This document shows positions 1 to 9,324 of a stretch of DNA of 64,000 bases, in pieces. How positions within the stretch are numbered: the stretch's first letter is position 1; the number at the start of each line of letters is the position of its first letter. A program made the position numbers and the translations under genes. Source of the stretch: Brevundimonas diminuta. GTDB taxonomy: Bacteria > Pseudomonadota > Alphaproteobacteria > Caulobacterales > Caulobacteraceae. The notes beneath the pieces were generated by a model, which saw only the letters and a list, made by a program, of their open reading frames with translations, did no database searches and had not been told where the DNA came from. Location of the stretch: the NCBI RefSeq assembly GCF_022654015.1, contig NZ_CP073063.1:1612001-1676000 (forward strand). Reading direction: 5' to 3'.

Positions 1-582
1 GGCGCGTTCCTCGACGATCTCGAATTTGCCAGCGACGACCTTGAGCCAGCCGGGGCAACGCGCGGACATGACGCGGCCCGTCGCCGCCGCCTTGGTGCGG
101 TTGCGAGCTTGGGCGTCCATGATTCGTTCGGACTTCTGCTGACTTTCCTTCCACGCCAGTTCAGCGCGAATCAGGATTTCGATGTCCTCGACCATATTCG
201 CTTGCAGGGTTTGGGCCGTGTAGACCCGCCCGCCGTCCACGGTGGCGATGCCGATGCCGAGGTCGGTGACATCTTCCAACCAACGCCGGGTGATCTTCCG
301 CTCCTGACGGCTGAACCGATCCAGCTTCTCCGCAAGAAGGACGGTTCCCGGCGCGATCTCGCCCGCCATGATCCTCTTATTCAGGATGCCAAGGTTTCCC
401 TTTGAGAGGTGGTCGCCCTTCCATGCCGAGCGTCCCTTGTCGATGACCGGAGGTTCGGCCTCGACCCAACCCTCTCGCGCGATATGTGCGCGAGCGAGTT
501 CAAGCTGACGTTCAATCGACGCGCCTTTCTCCTGCTGGATCGAGGAAAAGCGGACGTAGATGATGCAGGGCGTGACGGTCAT
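1..582 (-). CDS. Serine recombinase (resolvase/integrase family), 3' part outside window
   Basis: The visible 194 residues start at an ATG at 582 and run open to the window edge. The N-terminal catalytic domain shows Y9-V-R11-F-S13 (S13 is the expected nucleophile, R11 the partner Arg) and the hallmark LDRFSR at 87-92. From about residue 175 the sequence RCPGWLK begins the recombinase domain of large serine recombinases. Such enzymes integrate or excise phages and ICEs, so an element probably lies to the left. The C-terminal DNA-binding part is not visible. Confidence 0.9.
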   Translation of the reverse strand, partial: MTVTPCIIYVRFSSIQQEKGASIERQLELARAHIAREGWVEAEPPVIDKGRSAWKGDHLSKGNLGILNKRIMAGEIAPGTVLLAEKLDRFSRQERKITRRWLEDVTDLGIGIATVDGGRVYTAQTLQANMVEDIEILIRAELAWKESQQKSERIMDAQARNRTKAAATGRVMSARCPGWLKVVAGKFEIVEERA

Positions 583-725
583 GAGGCTCCACGAGCGGTT
601 TCGGACGCTTTAGCCTCTCATGGAGTCGAAGGGCGTCAAGCATTTCGCCTCCCGATTCCGTGACTTGCCGACGCCGATTCCCGCTCCCATGTTCTGCTTC
701 TGCGTCAGAGTGTGACGTGTAGCTG

Positions 726-806
726 AAAGGAGGTGATCCAGTGTCTCATTGTCATCAATCGCGAGCGGCGACCGCGACCCTGGCCCTCGGAGAGGGTCTG
801 GTCTGA
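726..806 (+). promoter_or_regulatory. Short leader ORF with near-complete Shine-Dalgarno match
   Basis: Positions 726-740 are complementary over 15 nt to the universally conserved 3' tail of 16S rRNA. The core GGAGG ends 7 nt before a GTG at 741, which opens a 21-codon reading frame (741-806; starts V-S-H-C-H-Q-S-R). A strong intrinsic terminator follows at 855. No gene lies downstream on this strand. It could be an orphaned leader/attenuator, a small protein gene, or a 16S-derived recombination site of the adjacent element. The signal is direct; the function is unknown. Confidence 0.45.
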
Positions 807-854
807 GCCTTTCAGACTGAGTTGCGGCCGGACCGTTCGCGGTCAGGCAATGAA

Positions 855-885
855 GGGTCGTCGGGGAAACCCGGCGGCCCTTTTT
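855..885 (+). terminator. Rho-independent terminator
   Basis: An 11-bp G/C-rich stem with two G-U pairs closes a GAAA loop (866-869) and is followed by five T at 881-885. It ends the short leader transcript and lies 7 nt from the stop of the convergent ExoD-like gene. Confidence 0.8.
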
Positions 886-892
886 GTCGCCG

Positions 893-1690
893 TCAGTGCA
901 GGAGCTTGGCGAACCAGCCGGTCAAGTGCTGCGCCACCTCGACCACCGTCGCCCAGATCAGAAACAGATAGAGGGCGCTGGCTGCGGTCGCGACGACCCC
1001 GAGCAGGATCGCGACCCCGTCGCGCTGCATCATGCCCAGGGCGAACAGAACCAGTGCGATACCCGGCAGGGCGTCTCCAAACGGGATGGGCAAGGCCATG
1101 ATCAGGGCCAGCACGACGCAGACCAGGCCGGTGAAGGTGTCGGCGACATCGCCGGTCAGCAGCGGCAGGCGTGGGCGGGTCAAACGTTCGATGGCGCGGA
1201 CCATCTTCAGGACGCTCAGGCCGTTCGGCCGTCTGCGAACGGCGCGCCTCACGCCGTCGGAAAAGATGTAACGGCGCCCGGCGATCCGCACATTCGCCGA
1301 TAGCACCCAGCGACGCAGCCAGGCCGGGGCTGCGAACGGAGTGGCGATCAAGGACGTGTAGGCGGCGCGGGACACTGAGGCCTTCAACATCCAGCGCGGC
1401 AGCCAGACGCTCTGTCTCTGGAAGGCCAGTTCCAGCGACATCAGGATGATCGGCACGGCGAAGACCGCCTTGCCGCCGGGCGGCCAGGGCAGGAGCGCCA
1501 GCAGCGACAGGATCAGGATCATGGCCCCGAAGCCGCGCTCGCCGAACGAAGCGACAAGTTCGGCCATGGTCAGCTTGGGTTCGGGGGCGTGGCCGAGGTC
1601 TTCAAGGACGTCGGAAAACCGCCGCAGGTCGTCGTTCGGAGGCGGTTGGGCGGGCATCAGGCGGGGCGCTCGGCTGGAGATTGCGCCCAT
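893..1690 (-). CDS. ExoD-family membrane protein
   Basis: 265 residues matching the exopolysaccharide synthesis ExoD family (PF06055) in length and pattern: a soluble N-terminus, the hydrophobic pair around GFGAMILILSLLALLPWPPG, then further membrane segments near residues 185-260. ExoD proteins were named from rhizobial exopolysaccharide mutants, but their biochemistry is unclear. The start may be the internal Met at residue 12. Downstream of the DUF3008 gene on the same strand. Confidence 0.85.
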   Translation of the reverse strand: MGAISSRAPRLMPAQPPPNDDLRRFSDVLEDLGHAPEPKLTMAELVASFGERGFGAMILILSLLALLPWPPGGKAVFAVPIILMSLELAFQRQSVWLPRWMLKASVSRAAYTSLIATPFAAPAWLRRWVLSANVRIAGRRYIFSDGVRRAVRRRPNGLSVLKMVRAIERLTRPRLPLLTGDVADTFTGLVCVVLALIMALPIPFGDALPGIALVLFALGMMQRDGVAILLGVVATAASALYLFLIWATVVEVAQHLTGWFAKLLH

Positions 1691-1756
1691 CTAGGCGGTC
1701 GGCGCGCGGATCGCCACTTACAGAACGGACAGGCGATCAGATAAATCGACTGTGTC

Positions 1757-1942
1757 TCAGTCCTGCACGTGCTCGGGTTTGCCCTTACGCTTGGTCTCGG
1801 CCAGGTCTTCCAGCTGCTTTTCCGTCATGGACTCGACCATGGACTTGGACGCGCCCTTCAGCTTCGACTTCGGCGTGTCTCCACGCTTGGCCGACAGGGC
1901 GGCGCCGGCGGCCTTTTGCTGAGCGGCGGATTTTGCGGGCAT
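1757..1942 (-). CDS. DUF3008-family small basic protein
   Basis: 61 residues, Lys/Ala-rich, with the family features MPAKSAAQQKAAGAALSAKR near the N-terminus and a KSMTEKQLEDLA-type segment in the second half. Full length for DUF3008 proteins, which are conserved in proteobacteria without known function. It lies 29 nt after the isovaleryl-CoA dehydrogenase gene. Confidence 0.85.
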   Translation of the reverse strand: MPAKSAAQQKAAGAALSAKRGDTPKSKLKGASKSMVESMTEKQLEDLAETKRKGKPEHVQD

Positions 1943-1971
1943 GGTCTGTCTCCTTGTTCGGAGACAAGCCG

Positions 1972-3141
1972 TCAGCCGCCCAGCAGTTCCCGTCCGATCA
2001 GGAAGCGGCGGATCTCGTTAGTGCCGGCGCCGATGTCATAAAGTTTGGCGTCGCGGACCAGGCGTTCGACCGGCCATTCCTTGGTGTAGCCGGCGCCGCC
2101 CAGGGCCTGAACGGCCTCCATCGTCACCTTCACCGCATTTTCGGACGCCAGCAGGATCGCACCCGCCGCGTCGTAGCGCGTGGTCAGGCCGGCGTCGCAG
2201 GCGCGAGCGACCGAATAGACATAGGCGCGGGCGCTGTTCAGGGCGACATACATGTCGGCGATCTTGCCCTGCATCAGCTGGAACGAGCCGATCGGCTTGC
2301 CGAACTGCTTGCGGTCGCGGACGTAGGGCAGAACCACATCCAGCGCGGCCTGCATGATGCCGAGCGGACCGGCGGCCAGAACGGCGCGCTCATAGTCCAG
2401 ACCGCTCATCAGCACGCCGGCGCCGCCGCCCAGCGGGCCCATGATGTTCTCTTCTGGCACTTCGCAGTCCTCGAACACCAGTTCGGCGGTGTCCGAGCCG
2501 CGCATGCCCATCTTGTCCAGCTTCTTGGAGACGCTGAAACCCTTCATGCCCTTTTCGATCAGGAAGGCGGTGCAACCCTTTGATCCGGCGTCCGGATCGG
2601 TCTTCGCGTAGACGACCAGGGTGTTGGCATGCGGCGCGTTGGTGATCCAGAATTTGGTGCCGTTCAGGACGTAGCGATCGCCCTTCTTGTCGGCGCGGGT
2701 GCGCATCGACATGACGTCGGAGCCCGATCCCGCCTCGGACATGGCCAGCGAACCGACGTGTTCACCGCTGATCAGCTTGGGCAGATATTTCTGCTTCTGC
2801 TCGGCCGTGCCCCAGCGGCGAATCTGATTGACGCAAAGGTTGGAGTGCGCGCCGTAGCTGAGGCCGATCGAGGCCGAGGCGCGCGACACTTCCTCCATCG
2901 CGACGACGTGTTCGAGATAGCCCAGGCCGAGGCCGCCGAACTCTTCTTCGACGGTGATTCCGTGCAGGCCCAGTTCGCCCATCTCGGGCCAGAGTTCGCG
3001 TTTGAACGCGTTCTCTTCGTCGATCTCGGCGGCCAGCGGGGCCAGACGATCGGCGGCCCAGCGGGCGGTGGTGTCGCGGATGGCGTCGGCGTTATCGCCA
3101 AGGCCGAATTCCATGGATTGGGGCGCGAAGGGAATGCTCAT
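1972..3141 (-). CDS. ivd: Isovaleryl-CoA dehydrogenase
   Basis: A 389-residue acyl-CoA dehydrogenase, full length for the family. It oxidises isovaleryl-CoA to 3-methylcrotonyl-CoA in leucine breakdown, passing electrons to ETF. FAD/substrate signatures include MSEAGSGSD and [18 protein letters not shown]. The segment [17 protein letters not shown] carries the Glu used as catalytic base in isovaleryl-CoA dehydrogenases and separates them from short-chain enzymes. The C-terminus has the usual [16 protein letters not shown]. The rest of the leucine pathway is not adjacent. Confidence 0.9.
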   Translation of the reverse strand: MSIPFAPQSMEFGLGDNADAIRDTTARWAADRLAPLAAEIDEENAFKRELWPEMGELGLHGITVEEEFGGLGLGYLEHVVAMEEVSRASASIGLSYGAHSNLCVNQIRRWGTAEQKQKYLPKLISGEHVGSLAMSEAGSGSDVMSMRTRADKKGDRYVLNGTKFWITNAPHANTLVVYAKTDPDAGSKGCTAFLIEKGMKGFSVSKKLDKMGMRGSDTAELVFEDCEVPEENIMGPLGGGAGVLMSGLDYERAVLAAGPLGIMQAALDVVLPYVRDRKQFGKPIGSFQLMQGKIADMYVALNSARAYVYSVARACDAGLTTRYDAAGAILLASENAVKVTMEAVQALGGAGYTKEWPVERLVRDAKLYDIGAGTNEIRRFLIGRELLGG

Positions 3142-3184
3142 GCGCTAGGGCGTAGCATCGCGCACGGCCTTTCGCCAAGCGCTG

Positions 3185-4366
3185 TCAGGCGCGGTCAGCC
3201 CGTCCCCAGCGCCGATAGCAGTTGTAGCCCGACACGCCGAGGCAGGCGGCGGCGACCAGGATCAGGACCCAGGCGACCGTGGCGGTGTCGCTGCTGTTCA
3301 ATAGCGACGCGCGGCGAAAGGCGGCCATGGCGACGCCGAGACACAGGGCGCCCAGGCCGCCCATGATGACGAAGGTCAGGGTTTCTCCCAGCCCCGAGCG
3401 CCGCTTGGCCCGAGCGCGGGCCACGACCTCGCGCGTGCTCAGCACGTCCTCAGCGGATGCTGCGTCGCCCTCGATGGCCGGTTCGACGGGGCTGTCGGCT
3501 GGCGCGGCTTCGGCCAGGCCTGGCGCGGTCAGCACCACGCTGGTCTTCTGCGCATCGGCGAAGCCCGACGGCGTCTCCGGCTGCTTGGCCTCAACCGGCG
3601 CGTGGATGTCGTTGGCGGCGATGATCGGCGCAGCGACGGAGACGCTCTCCGATTGTCCGGTCAGCGGCATAACGTCCGGGACCGGGCCGACAGCCGTCGC
3701 GGCATAGATGGCGTGCGGCTGGGGCGCGGTGGTCGCTTGAGCCAGCGCTGCGCCGTCCTGGGCCGGGAAGGGGGCGACGGCTTCGTCCAGGGCGCCGTCG
3801 ACGGCGGGCAGGGTCGGCTCGTCCGTCTCGAAAGGAGACGGCAGGGGCGCGGCCAGAAGATCCGTCAAGGTGACCGGCGCGCCGGGCGCGGCATTGAACA
3901 GCGCGTGTTCAGCCGAGCGCCGGCGGGTTGGCGTCTCTGCGGCGGCTTCATCGGCCCAGGCGCTCATGGAGGCGGACGCCTGACGCGCAGACCCCGCGTT
4001 CAACTGCTCGACCACATCGGAGGCGGCGAACCTGTCTGCGCCGATGGAAAAGGCGAAACTGGCCAGGGCGTCGAACTGATGTTGGTTGAGAGGAACGCGG
4101 ACATGATCGGTCACGGCCTTCACGACCGGGATCAGGTCGTATTGCATCAGCAGTTCGGCCTCGGGCTCAGACACCCTCGCGCCCTCGCGGGCCGACTGGG
4201 TGTGGCCATAGCCGATGACCCAGCGACCGTCGCTGCGCTGCATGGCCCGAGGCCGGAAGCCTTCGAAACTCTTGATCAGCAGGACGCCCTCGCGGGACAC
4301 CTTGCTGGGTTTGGGGAGGACGTCAGACACAGTTGACCCAATTGGAAACAGGCGCGCGGCGCTCAC
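3185..4366 (-). CDS. spmX: SpmX-like polar muramidase-domain protein
   Basis: 393 residues: a GH24 (T4-lysozyme-type) domain at about 25-135 with IKSFEGF (catalytic-type E35) and GYGHT, a long Ala/Pro/acidic middle region (about 140-310), and two C-terminal membrane segments (about 325-350 and 360-382). There is no signal peptide. This architecture is that of Caulobacter SpmX, which localises DivJ at the stalked pole. The identity comes from domain order and host context, not alignment. The start is uncertain: GTG 4366 has a nearby GGGAG; a GTG at 4330 also fits. Confidence 0.75.
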   Translation of the reverse strand: MSAARLFPIGSTVSDVLPKPSKVSREGVLLIKSFEGFRPRAMQRSDGRWVIGYGHTQSAREGARVSEPEAELLMQYDLIPVVKAVTDHVRVPLNQHQFDALASFAFSIGADRFAASDVVEQLNAGSARQASASMSAWADEAAAETPTRRRSAEHALFNAAPGAPVTLTDLLAAPLPSPFETDEPTLPAVDGALDEAVAPFPAQDGAALAQATTAPQPHAIYAATAVGPVPDVMPLTGQSESVSVAAPIIAANDIHAPVEAKQPETPSGFADAQKTSVVLTAPGLAEAAPADSPVEPAIEGDAASAEDVLSTREVVARARAKRRSGLGETLTFVIMGGLGALCLGVAMAAFRRASLLNSSDTATVAWVLILVAAACLGVSGYNCYRRWGRADRA

Positions 4367-4408
4367 ACCGCTCCCAGCAAGGGCCGCGCCGGATCGTCCG
4401 CGTCGTGT

Positions 4409-5827
4409 CTAGAGCAGCACCAGTGTGGCCAGACCAAGGAAGATCAGGAAGCCGAAGAAGTCGGTGGTCGCCGTAACGAACACGGCGGACGACACGGCCG
4501 GGTCGAACTTGAGCTTGGAAAGGGTCAGGGGCGTCAGGACGCCGATCGAGGCGGCGACCAGCAGATTCAGGATCATGGCCGCGCCGATCACCAGGCCGAT
4601 CTTCCAGTCTTCGTCCCGGAACCAGAAGCCGGCCGCGATGCCGATCAGGGGCGCCAGGATCAGGCCGTTGGCCAGGCCCACCACCATCTCGCGCCAGAAG
4701 GTGCGCGGGGCGTTCGAACTGTTCAGCTCGCGCGTCGCCAGGGCGCGCACGGTCACGGTCAGGGCTTGTGTGCCGGCGTTGCCGCCGATGGCCGAGACGA
4801 TGGGCATCAGGACGGCGAGAGCCACGATCTGCTGGATGGTGGCTTCGAACAGGCCGATGACGCTGGCGCCCAGGGCCGCCGTCGCCAGGTTGATCGCCAG
4901 CCAAGGCACGCGACCGCGCACGATCTCGGGCACGGACGAACCGCGGTCCTCGTCGGCGACACCGGCCAGACGCAGGATGTCCTCGCGGTTCTCTTCCTGA
5001 ATGATGTTGACGATGTCATCGACGGTGATCTGACCCACCAGCCGACCGGCCGCGTCCACGACGGGCGCCGAGATCAGGTGGTATTTCTCGAAGATGTAGG
5101 CGACTTCTTCCTGATCCTGATCGACGGCGATCTCGTTGATCGGCTCCATCAGATCGGTCAGGGCGACGGTGCGGGCGGCGCGAAGAAGGCCGCTGATCGG
5201 CACGCCGCCGACCGGGCGGTTCAGCGGATCGACAACATAGATGTCGAAGAACAGCTCGGGCAGGTCGTCGCCCTGTTTGCGGATGTGGTCGATGGTGTCG
5301 CCCACGCTCCAGAACTGGGGCGCGGCCATCACCTCGCGCTGCATCAGGCGCCCGGCGGATTCTTCCGCATAGCCCAGGCTGCTTTCGATGGCGGCGCGAT
5401 CGACTTCGGGCATGGCGGCCAGAACGCGTTCGCGCTGGTCGTCTTCCAGGTCTTCGACGACGGCGGCGGCATCGTCGGAATCCAGTTCCTGCAGCGCCTC
5501 GGCCAAGGTGCCGTGCGGAACCCGCTCCAGCACTTCCTCGCGGATATTGTCGTCCAGCTCGGGCAGGGTTTCGGCCAGAAGCTCGGGCGGCAACCAAAGG
5601 ACCACGACGGCGCGGTGTTCCGCCGTCAGAAAGCCCATCAGGTCGGCGACGTCGGCCGGGTGAAGGTCTTCCAACAGAGAGCGCAGCCGCATCCCGTCGC
5701 CGTCGTCGGCGGCGTCCACGACTTTCTCGACGAATTGAGGGGTGAGGACATAGTCCTCGTCCAGGGCGGCGTGGTCTTCGTTATCGAGCGTCTCGTCTGG
5801 AGCAAAGGCGGTGTCCGTGGTGCTCAC
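4409..5827 (-). CDS. mgtE: Magnesium transporter MgtE
   Basis: 472 residues with the MgtE order: an N-terminal superhelical MgtE_N domain (about 30-140, repeated L-P-E-L and acidic helices), two CBS domains (about 145-275) that sense Mg2+ in the cytosol, and a five-helix membrane domain (about 300-472) containing the pore-helix motif GGNAGTQALTVTVRALA. Imports Mg2+ (also Co2+ in the family). No Mg2+ riboswitch was recognised upstream. Confidence 0.93.
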   Translation of the reverse strand: MSTTDTAFAPDETLDNEDHAALDEDYVLTPQFVEKVVDAADDGDGMRLRSLLEDLHPADVADLMGFLTAEHRAVVVLWLPPELLAETLPELDDNIREEVLERVPHGTLAEALQELDSDDAAAVVEDLEDDQRERVLAAMPEVDRAAIESSLGYAEESAGRLMQREVMAAPQFWSVGDTIDHIRKQGDDLPELFFDIYVVDPLNRPVGGVPISGLLRAARTVALTDLMEPINEIAVDQDQEEVAYIFEKYHLISAPVVDAAGRLVGQITVDDIVNIIQEENREDILRLAGVADEDRGSSVPEIVRGRVPWLAINLATAALGASVIGLFEATIQQIVALAVLMPIVSAIGGNAGTQALTVTVRALATRELNSSNAPRTFWREMVVGLANGLILAPLIGIAAGFWFRDEDWKIGLVIGAAMILNLLVAASIGVLTPLTLSKLKFDPAVSSAVFVTATTDFFGFLIFLGLATLVLL

Positions 5828-5892
5828 GTGGTCGCCTCCCTTGGTAGAATGTCCAGCCGTACTTAGCCGATGAATCGCCCTGTTTAGCCAGA

Positions 5893-5977
5893 TGGTGCGG
5901 TCGAGAAGACTCGAACTTCCACGGGTTGCCCCACAGCGACCTCAACGCTGCGCGTCTACCAATTCCGCCACGACCGC
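5893..5977 (-). tRNA. tRNA-Leu(GAG)
   Basis: A class II tRNA on the minus strand. Acceptor GCGGTCG pairs with CGACCGC, the anticodon stem is CAGCG/CGCTG with loop TTGAGGT (anticodon GAG), the variable arm is long with GGG/CCC, and CCA is encoded. All stems close. Confidence 0.95.
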
Positions 5978-6063
5978 TCGCATCGGAGCGGCGGCGAATA
6001 GACGAAGCCGTTGGAAAAGGAAAGGGCGAAATGAACGAGGCAAAAACGTCGCGGATCAAAGCC

Positions 6064-6315
6064 TCAGGCCGACCCGGCCATGAAGTCATACACGTCCGCT
6101 TGGCGAGTAACGGTGATGGCGATACGGTCGTCTCGGATCTCGATTTCGCCGCGCGCGACCGGATAGTTGTTGGCCAGAATCCAGACCTCGTCGCCCTCGG
6201 CAGCGTCCAGGGGAATCACCGCGCCGCGACCCATGCGCAGCAGTTGCGACATCGGCAGCACCGAGCGACCCAGAACCACTGAGATTTCGACATCGACGGC
6301 GTTGATCTGGGTCAC
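6064..6315 (-). CDS. FliN-like flagellar switch (C-ring domain) protein
   Basis: 83 residues covering a single FliM/FliN C-terminal (SpoA) domain: VDVEISVVLGRS, a LLRMGRGAVIPL segment and NNYPVARGEI. FliN-type proteins form the lower C ring of the flagellar motor. The protein is short, with no N-terminal extension, and no other flagellar gene is in the window. It is divergent from lipB with a 65-nt shared upstream region. Confidence 0.8.
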   Translation of the reverse strand: MTQINAVDVEISVVLGRSVLPMSQLLRMGRGAVIPLDAAEGDEVWILANNYPVARGEIEIRDDRIAITVTRQADVYDFMAGSA

Positions 6316-6380
6316 GTAAAGCTCTCTTCACTGGAGGGCCTTCTCTTGCAGAAACGCCCTGTCGATCACATTGAAGCGTC

Positions 6381-7097
6381 ATGCTTGCTGAGCCGTTAAG
6401 CCCATCCCTTCAGAAACTGCGTCTCGACGATGACCGACCGGTCGAATGGGCCGTGTCGAAAGGCTACGTCGATTATGTGGCCGCAGAGGCCTTCATGGAG
6501 GCGCGCGTCGCCGCCATTGCGGCGGGCGAAGCGAATGAGATGGTCTGGTTGCTGGAGCATCCGCCGCTCTACACCGCCGGCGTCTCGGCCAAGGACGACG
6601 ACCTTCTCGATGCCGGCCGGTTTCCGGTGCATCGCACAGGGCGGGGCGGGCAGTTCACCTATCACGGGCCGGGACAGCGCGTGGCCTATGTGATGCTGGA
6701 CCTGAACCGGCGAGGCAAGGACGTCCGGTGTTTCGTGCGCGGGCTTGAGCTGTGGCTGATCGGGGCGCTGGATCGGTTCGGGGTTACAGCCGACATCCGG
6801 CCTGGACGCGTCGGCGTGTGGGTCGAGCGCAAGGGGGCGGGCTGGTCGCGCGAGGACAAGATCGCCGCCATCGGCGTCAAGGTCCGCAAATGGGTCAGCT
6901 TCCACGGCATCAGCCTGAACGTGGAGCCGGATCTGGATCATTTCGGCGGCATCGTTCCCTGCGGCATTCAGGAACACGGCGTCACCAGCCTGGTCGATCT
7001 CGGCGTTCTGGCGACGATGGACGAGGCGGACGAGGCCTTGAGGCGCAGCTTCGATCGGATCTTCGGCGCAGCGGTCGAGGCGTCGGCGCCGCTTTGA
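6381..7097 (+). CDS. lipB: Octanoyltransferase LipB
   Basis: 238 residues; transfers octanoate from acyl carrier protein to lipoyl domains, the first step of lipoate assembly. Family signatures are [12 protein letters not shown] (about 88-99), IGVKVRKW with the catalytic-type K167, and PCGI with C194. Length and motif order are normal. The ATG at 6381 is the first in frame. Confidence 0.95.
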   Translation: MLAEPLSPSLQKLRLDDDRPVEWAVSKGYVDYVAAEAFMEARVAAIAAGEANEMVWLLEHPPLYTAGVSAKDDDLLDAGRFPVHRTGRGGQFTYHGPGQRVAYVMLDLNRRGKDVRCFVRGLELWLIGALDRFGVTADIRPGRVGVWVERKGAGWSREDKIAAIGVKVRKWVSFHGISLNVEPDLDHFGGIVPCGIQEHGVTSLVDLGVLATMDEADEALRRSFDRIFGAAVEASAPL

Positions 7098-7224
7098 TGC
7101 GCGCCGCATCGCCGCAGCCCATGTGACAATCGGGCGAAATCCCGCGCGGCGGGGTTGGCAAGCGCCGGACGCATGGGGTTTAACCTTTCCCACGAGCTTG
7201 AAATCAAAGGCCGCAGGAAACCCC

Positions 7225-8709
7225 ATGAACCGAATGATCGCCGCCGCTTCGGCCGCCGTTCTATCGCTGACCGTCGCCGCCGGCGCCGCTGTCGCGCAGG
7301 ATTTTCGCGCTCTGGCGCAACAGGACCTTCAGGCCGCGCATGACGCCCTGGCCGCCAACCACCCCGCCGCCGTGATTCCCGGCGCGCCCAGCGAAGCGTT
7401 TCGCAGCTGGATCGATGCCGGCCTGACGGATGCGCAAGGCAAGGTTGGCCGCGTGAACAGCGGCGACAGCCACGCCTATCTGATGCGCTACTACGCCAAT
7501 GGCTTCCGCGATTCGAACATCGCGATTCGCCCGACCTACGAAGGCCTCGGCCCCTTCTTCGCGACCAGCTGGCCGGGCGTGACCACGGCGTGGCGTAACG
7601 GCGAATATGTCGTCTCCTATGTGAAGCCCGGTGTTCGCAACGTGCCGCCGCTCGGCGCGACACTGGTCAAATGCGGCGACAAGACCGCCGCTCAGTTGGC
7701 CGAAGAGCGGCTGGACCGGTGGGAAGGCGATCTGACGACGGAAGCCGGGCGTGTCCGCACCGCGCCCTATCTGCTGTGGAACCGCAACAATCCCTTCACC
7801 GGCGGCGTGCCCTCGCTGTGCACCTTCAAGGTTGGCCGTCGTGATCGCGACTTCCAGATGCAGCCCCAGCCGGCCGACGCCGCCAGCCTGGAAGCGGCCT
7901 ATCGCGCCACCGTCTATACGCCGGGCGCCAATCCGCTGTCGGTTGAGACGGTCGACGGCCGTCCGTGGATCAATGTCCATACCCTGGCTGACGACGCCGG
8001 ATGGGACGCCTTCTACGCCGCGGTCGAAGCCCAACTGCCCGCCATTCGCGGCGCGCAGGGGCTGGTCATCGATCTGCGCGGTGCAAACGGCGCTTCGCTG
8101 AATGCGACGGGCAAGGGCTATGGTCTGGCCAACCGCATCTGGACGCCGGAGTTCACCGTCAGCCGTCAGCCTGACGCCGGCTCGATCACCTACCGCGCCA
8201 CGCCCGCGAACCGTCAGTGGTTCGCCGACACCCTGGCCCGCATGCAGGCCGACCCGCGCTTCGTCGCCGAATCCGGCCCGGTGATCGAACAGACCCAGGC
8301 CATCGTCGCCGCCTTCGATTCGGCCCTGGCCGCCAATCAGCCGACCTTCACCATGCCGGGCCGTCCTTCGGTGGCGGACACGGGCGCAGCAAACCCCGTG
8401 GCGGGTCCGGTCGTGGTCCTGGTCGACAGCGGCTGCACCAGCGGCTGCCTGGATACGCTGGACCTGCTGACGCGCCTGCCGAACGTGCGCCTGGCCGGAT
8501 CGGTGACGGCCGAGGATTCGATCTTCATCGAGCCGACCGTTCTGCGCCTGCCGTCGAACTATGCCGAGCTGACCTATGGTCATAAGGCCTGGACCACGCG
8601 TCAACGCGGCAATGACGCGCCCTTCACGCCGGCGCAGGGCCTTGCCTACACCGGTTCCGCGACGGACGAAGCGGCCGTGCGCGCCTGGGTGGGCACGCTG
8701 TTCCAATAA
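7225..8709 (+). CDS. S41-family (tail-specific protease-like) peptidase, exported
   Basis: 494 residues from ATG 7225, chosen because it gives a clear Sec signal peptide (hydrophobic residues to about 23, AVA|QD cleavage) and has AGGAA upstream. The C-terminal half shows S41 features: LVIDLRGANGAS and VVVLVDSGCTSGCLDTLD, where a Ser occupies the catalytic region. There is no PDZ domain, as in many short S41 proteins. Substrate unknown; periplasmic or outer-membrane-facing. Confidence 0.8.
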   Translation: MNRMIAAASAAVLSLTVAAGAAVAQDFRALAQQDLQAAHDALAANHPAAVIPGAPSEAFRSWIDAGLTDAQGKVGRVNSGDSHAYLMRYYANGFRDSNIAIRPTYEGLGPFFATSWPGVTTAWRNGEYVVSYVKPGVRNVPPLGATLVKCGDKTAAQLAEERLDRWEGDLTTEAGRVRTAPYLLWNRNNPFTGGVPSLCTFKVGRRDRDFQMQPQPADAASLEAAYRATVYTPGANPLSVETVDGRPWINVHTLADDAGWDAFYAAVEAQLPAIRGAQGLVIDLRGANGASLNATGKGYGLANRIWTPEFTVSRQPDAGSITYRATPANRQWFADTLARMQADPRFVAESGPVIEQTQAIVAAFDSALAANQPTFTMPGRPSVADTGAANPVAGPVVVLVDSGCTSGCLDTLDLLTRLPNVRLAGSVTAEDSIFIEPTVLRLPSNYAELTYGHKAWTTRQRGNDAPFTPAQGLAYTGSATDEAAVRAWVGTLFQ

Positions 8710-8733
8710 GGAACGGTCGGTCGAATGAACGAG

Positions 8734-8771
8734 GGGCGGGCAGGGGTGGAACCCTTGGCCCGCCCTTCTTA
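8734..8771 (+). terminator. Rho-independent terminator
   Basis: GGGCGGGC at 8734 pairs with GCCCGCCC at 8758. An inner AGGGGT/ACCCTT arm extends the hairpin and a T-rich TTCTTATTT follows. It ends the S41 gene 11 nt before msrB starts. Confidence 0.75.
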
Positions 8772-8781
8772 TTTGCAGTCC

Positions 8782-9276
8782 ATGACCGATCTCGCCCAAA
8801 CCTCCGAATCCCTCCGTTCGCCGTCGGGCTATGACCTGACCCCGCCGAACGCCGAAGAACGCGCCCGGCTCGAAGCCGACCTGAACCCAGAGGAAAAGCG
8901 CGTCCTGCTGTCCCATGGCACGGAGGCGCCCTTCTGCGGCACTCTGCTGGGCGAGAAGCGGGCGGGCGTCTTCTGCTGCCGCGAATGCGGCTTGCCGCTG
9001 TTCAAGAGCGGAACCAAGTTCGAAAGCGGCACCGGCTGGCCCAGCTTCACCCAACCGGTTGATGAAGCGCACGTCCACGCGATCCGCGACACCAGCTATG
9101 GCATGATCCGGATCGAGACCCAATGCGCCCGCTGCGGCAGCCACCAGGGTCACGTCTTCCCCGATGGCCCGCCGCCGACCGGAAACCGCTATTGCATCAA
9201 CTCGGTCGCGCTCAGTTTCGTAGCCGAGGGTGAGGCTCTGCCGGACCCCCTCAACCGCGGCGACGGCATCGCCTGA
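8782..9276 (+). CDS. msrB: Peptide-methionine (R)-S-oxide reductase MsrB
   Basis: 164 residues from ATG 8782; an upstream in-frame start would run back through the terminator. Reduces methionine-R-sulfoxide in proteins. Zinc ligands are C66 and C69 (CCREC) and C115 and C118 (CARC). GHVFPDGP and the catalytic C138 in RYCINS are present. No signal peptide, so it is cytoplasmic. Confidence 0.95.
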   Translation: MTDLAQTSESLRSPSGYDLTPPNAEERARLEADLNPEEKRVLLSHGTEAPFCGTLLGEKRAGVFCCRECGLPLFKSGTKFESGTGWPSFTQPVDEAHVHAIRDTSYGMIRIETQCARCGSHQGHVFPDGPPPTGNRYCINSVALSFVAEGEALPDPLNRGDGIA

Positions 9277-9324
9277 CCTTGGCCTCAATCGCTGTGCTAG
9301 GATGATGTCGAACGGAGGTGGCCT

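Noticed and set aside
726..741. 16S rRNA gene remnant
   Set aside because: Only the last 15-16 nt match; neither flank resembles 16S or its spacer, so it is not an rRNA gene end.
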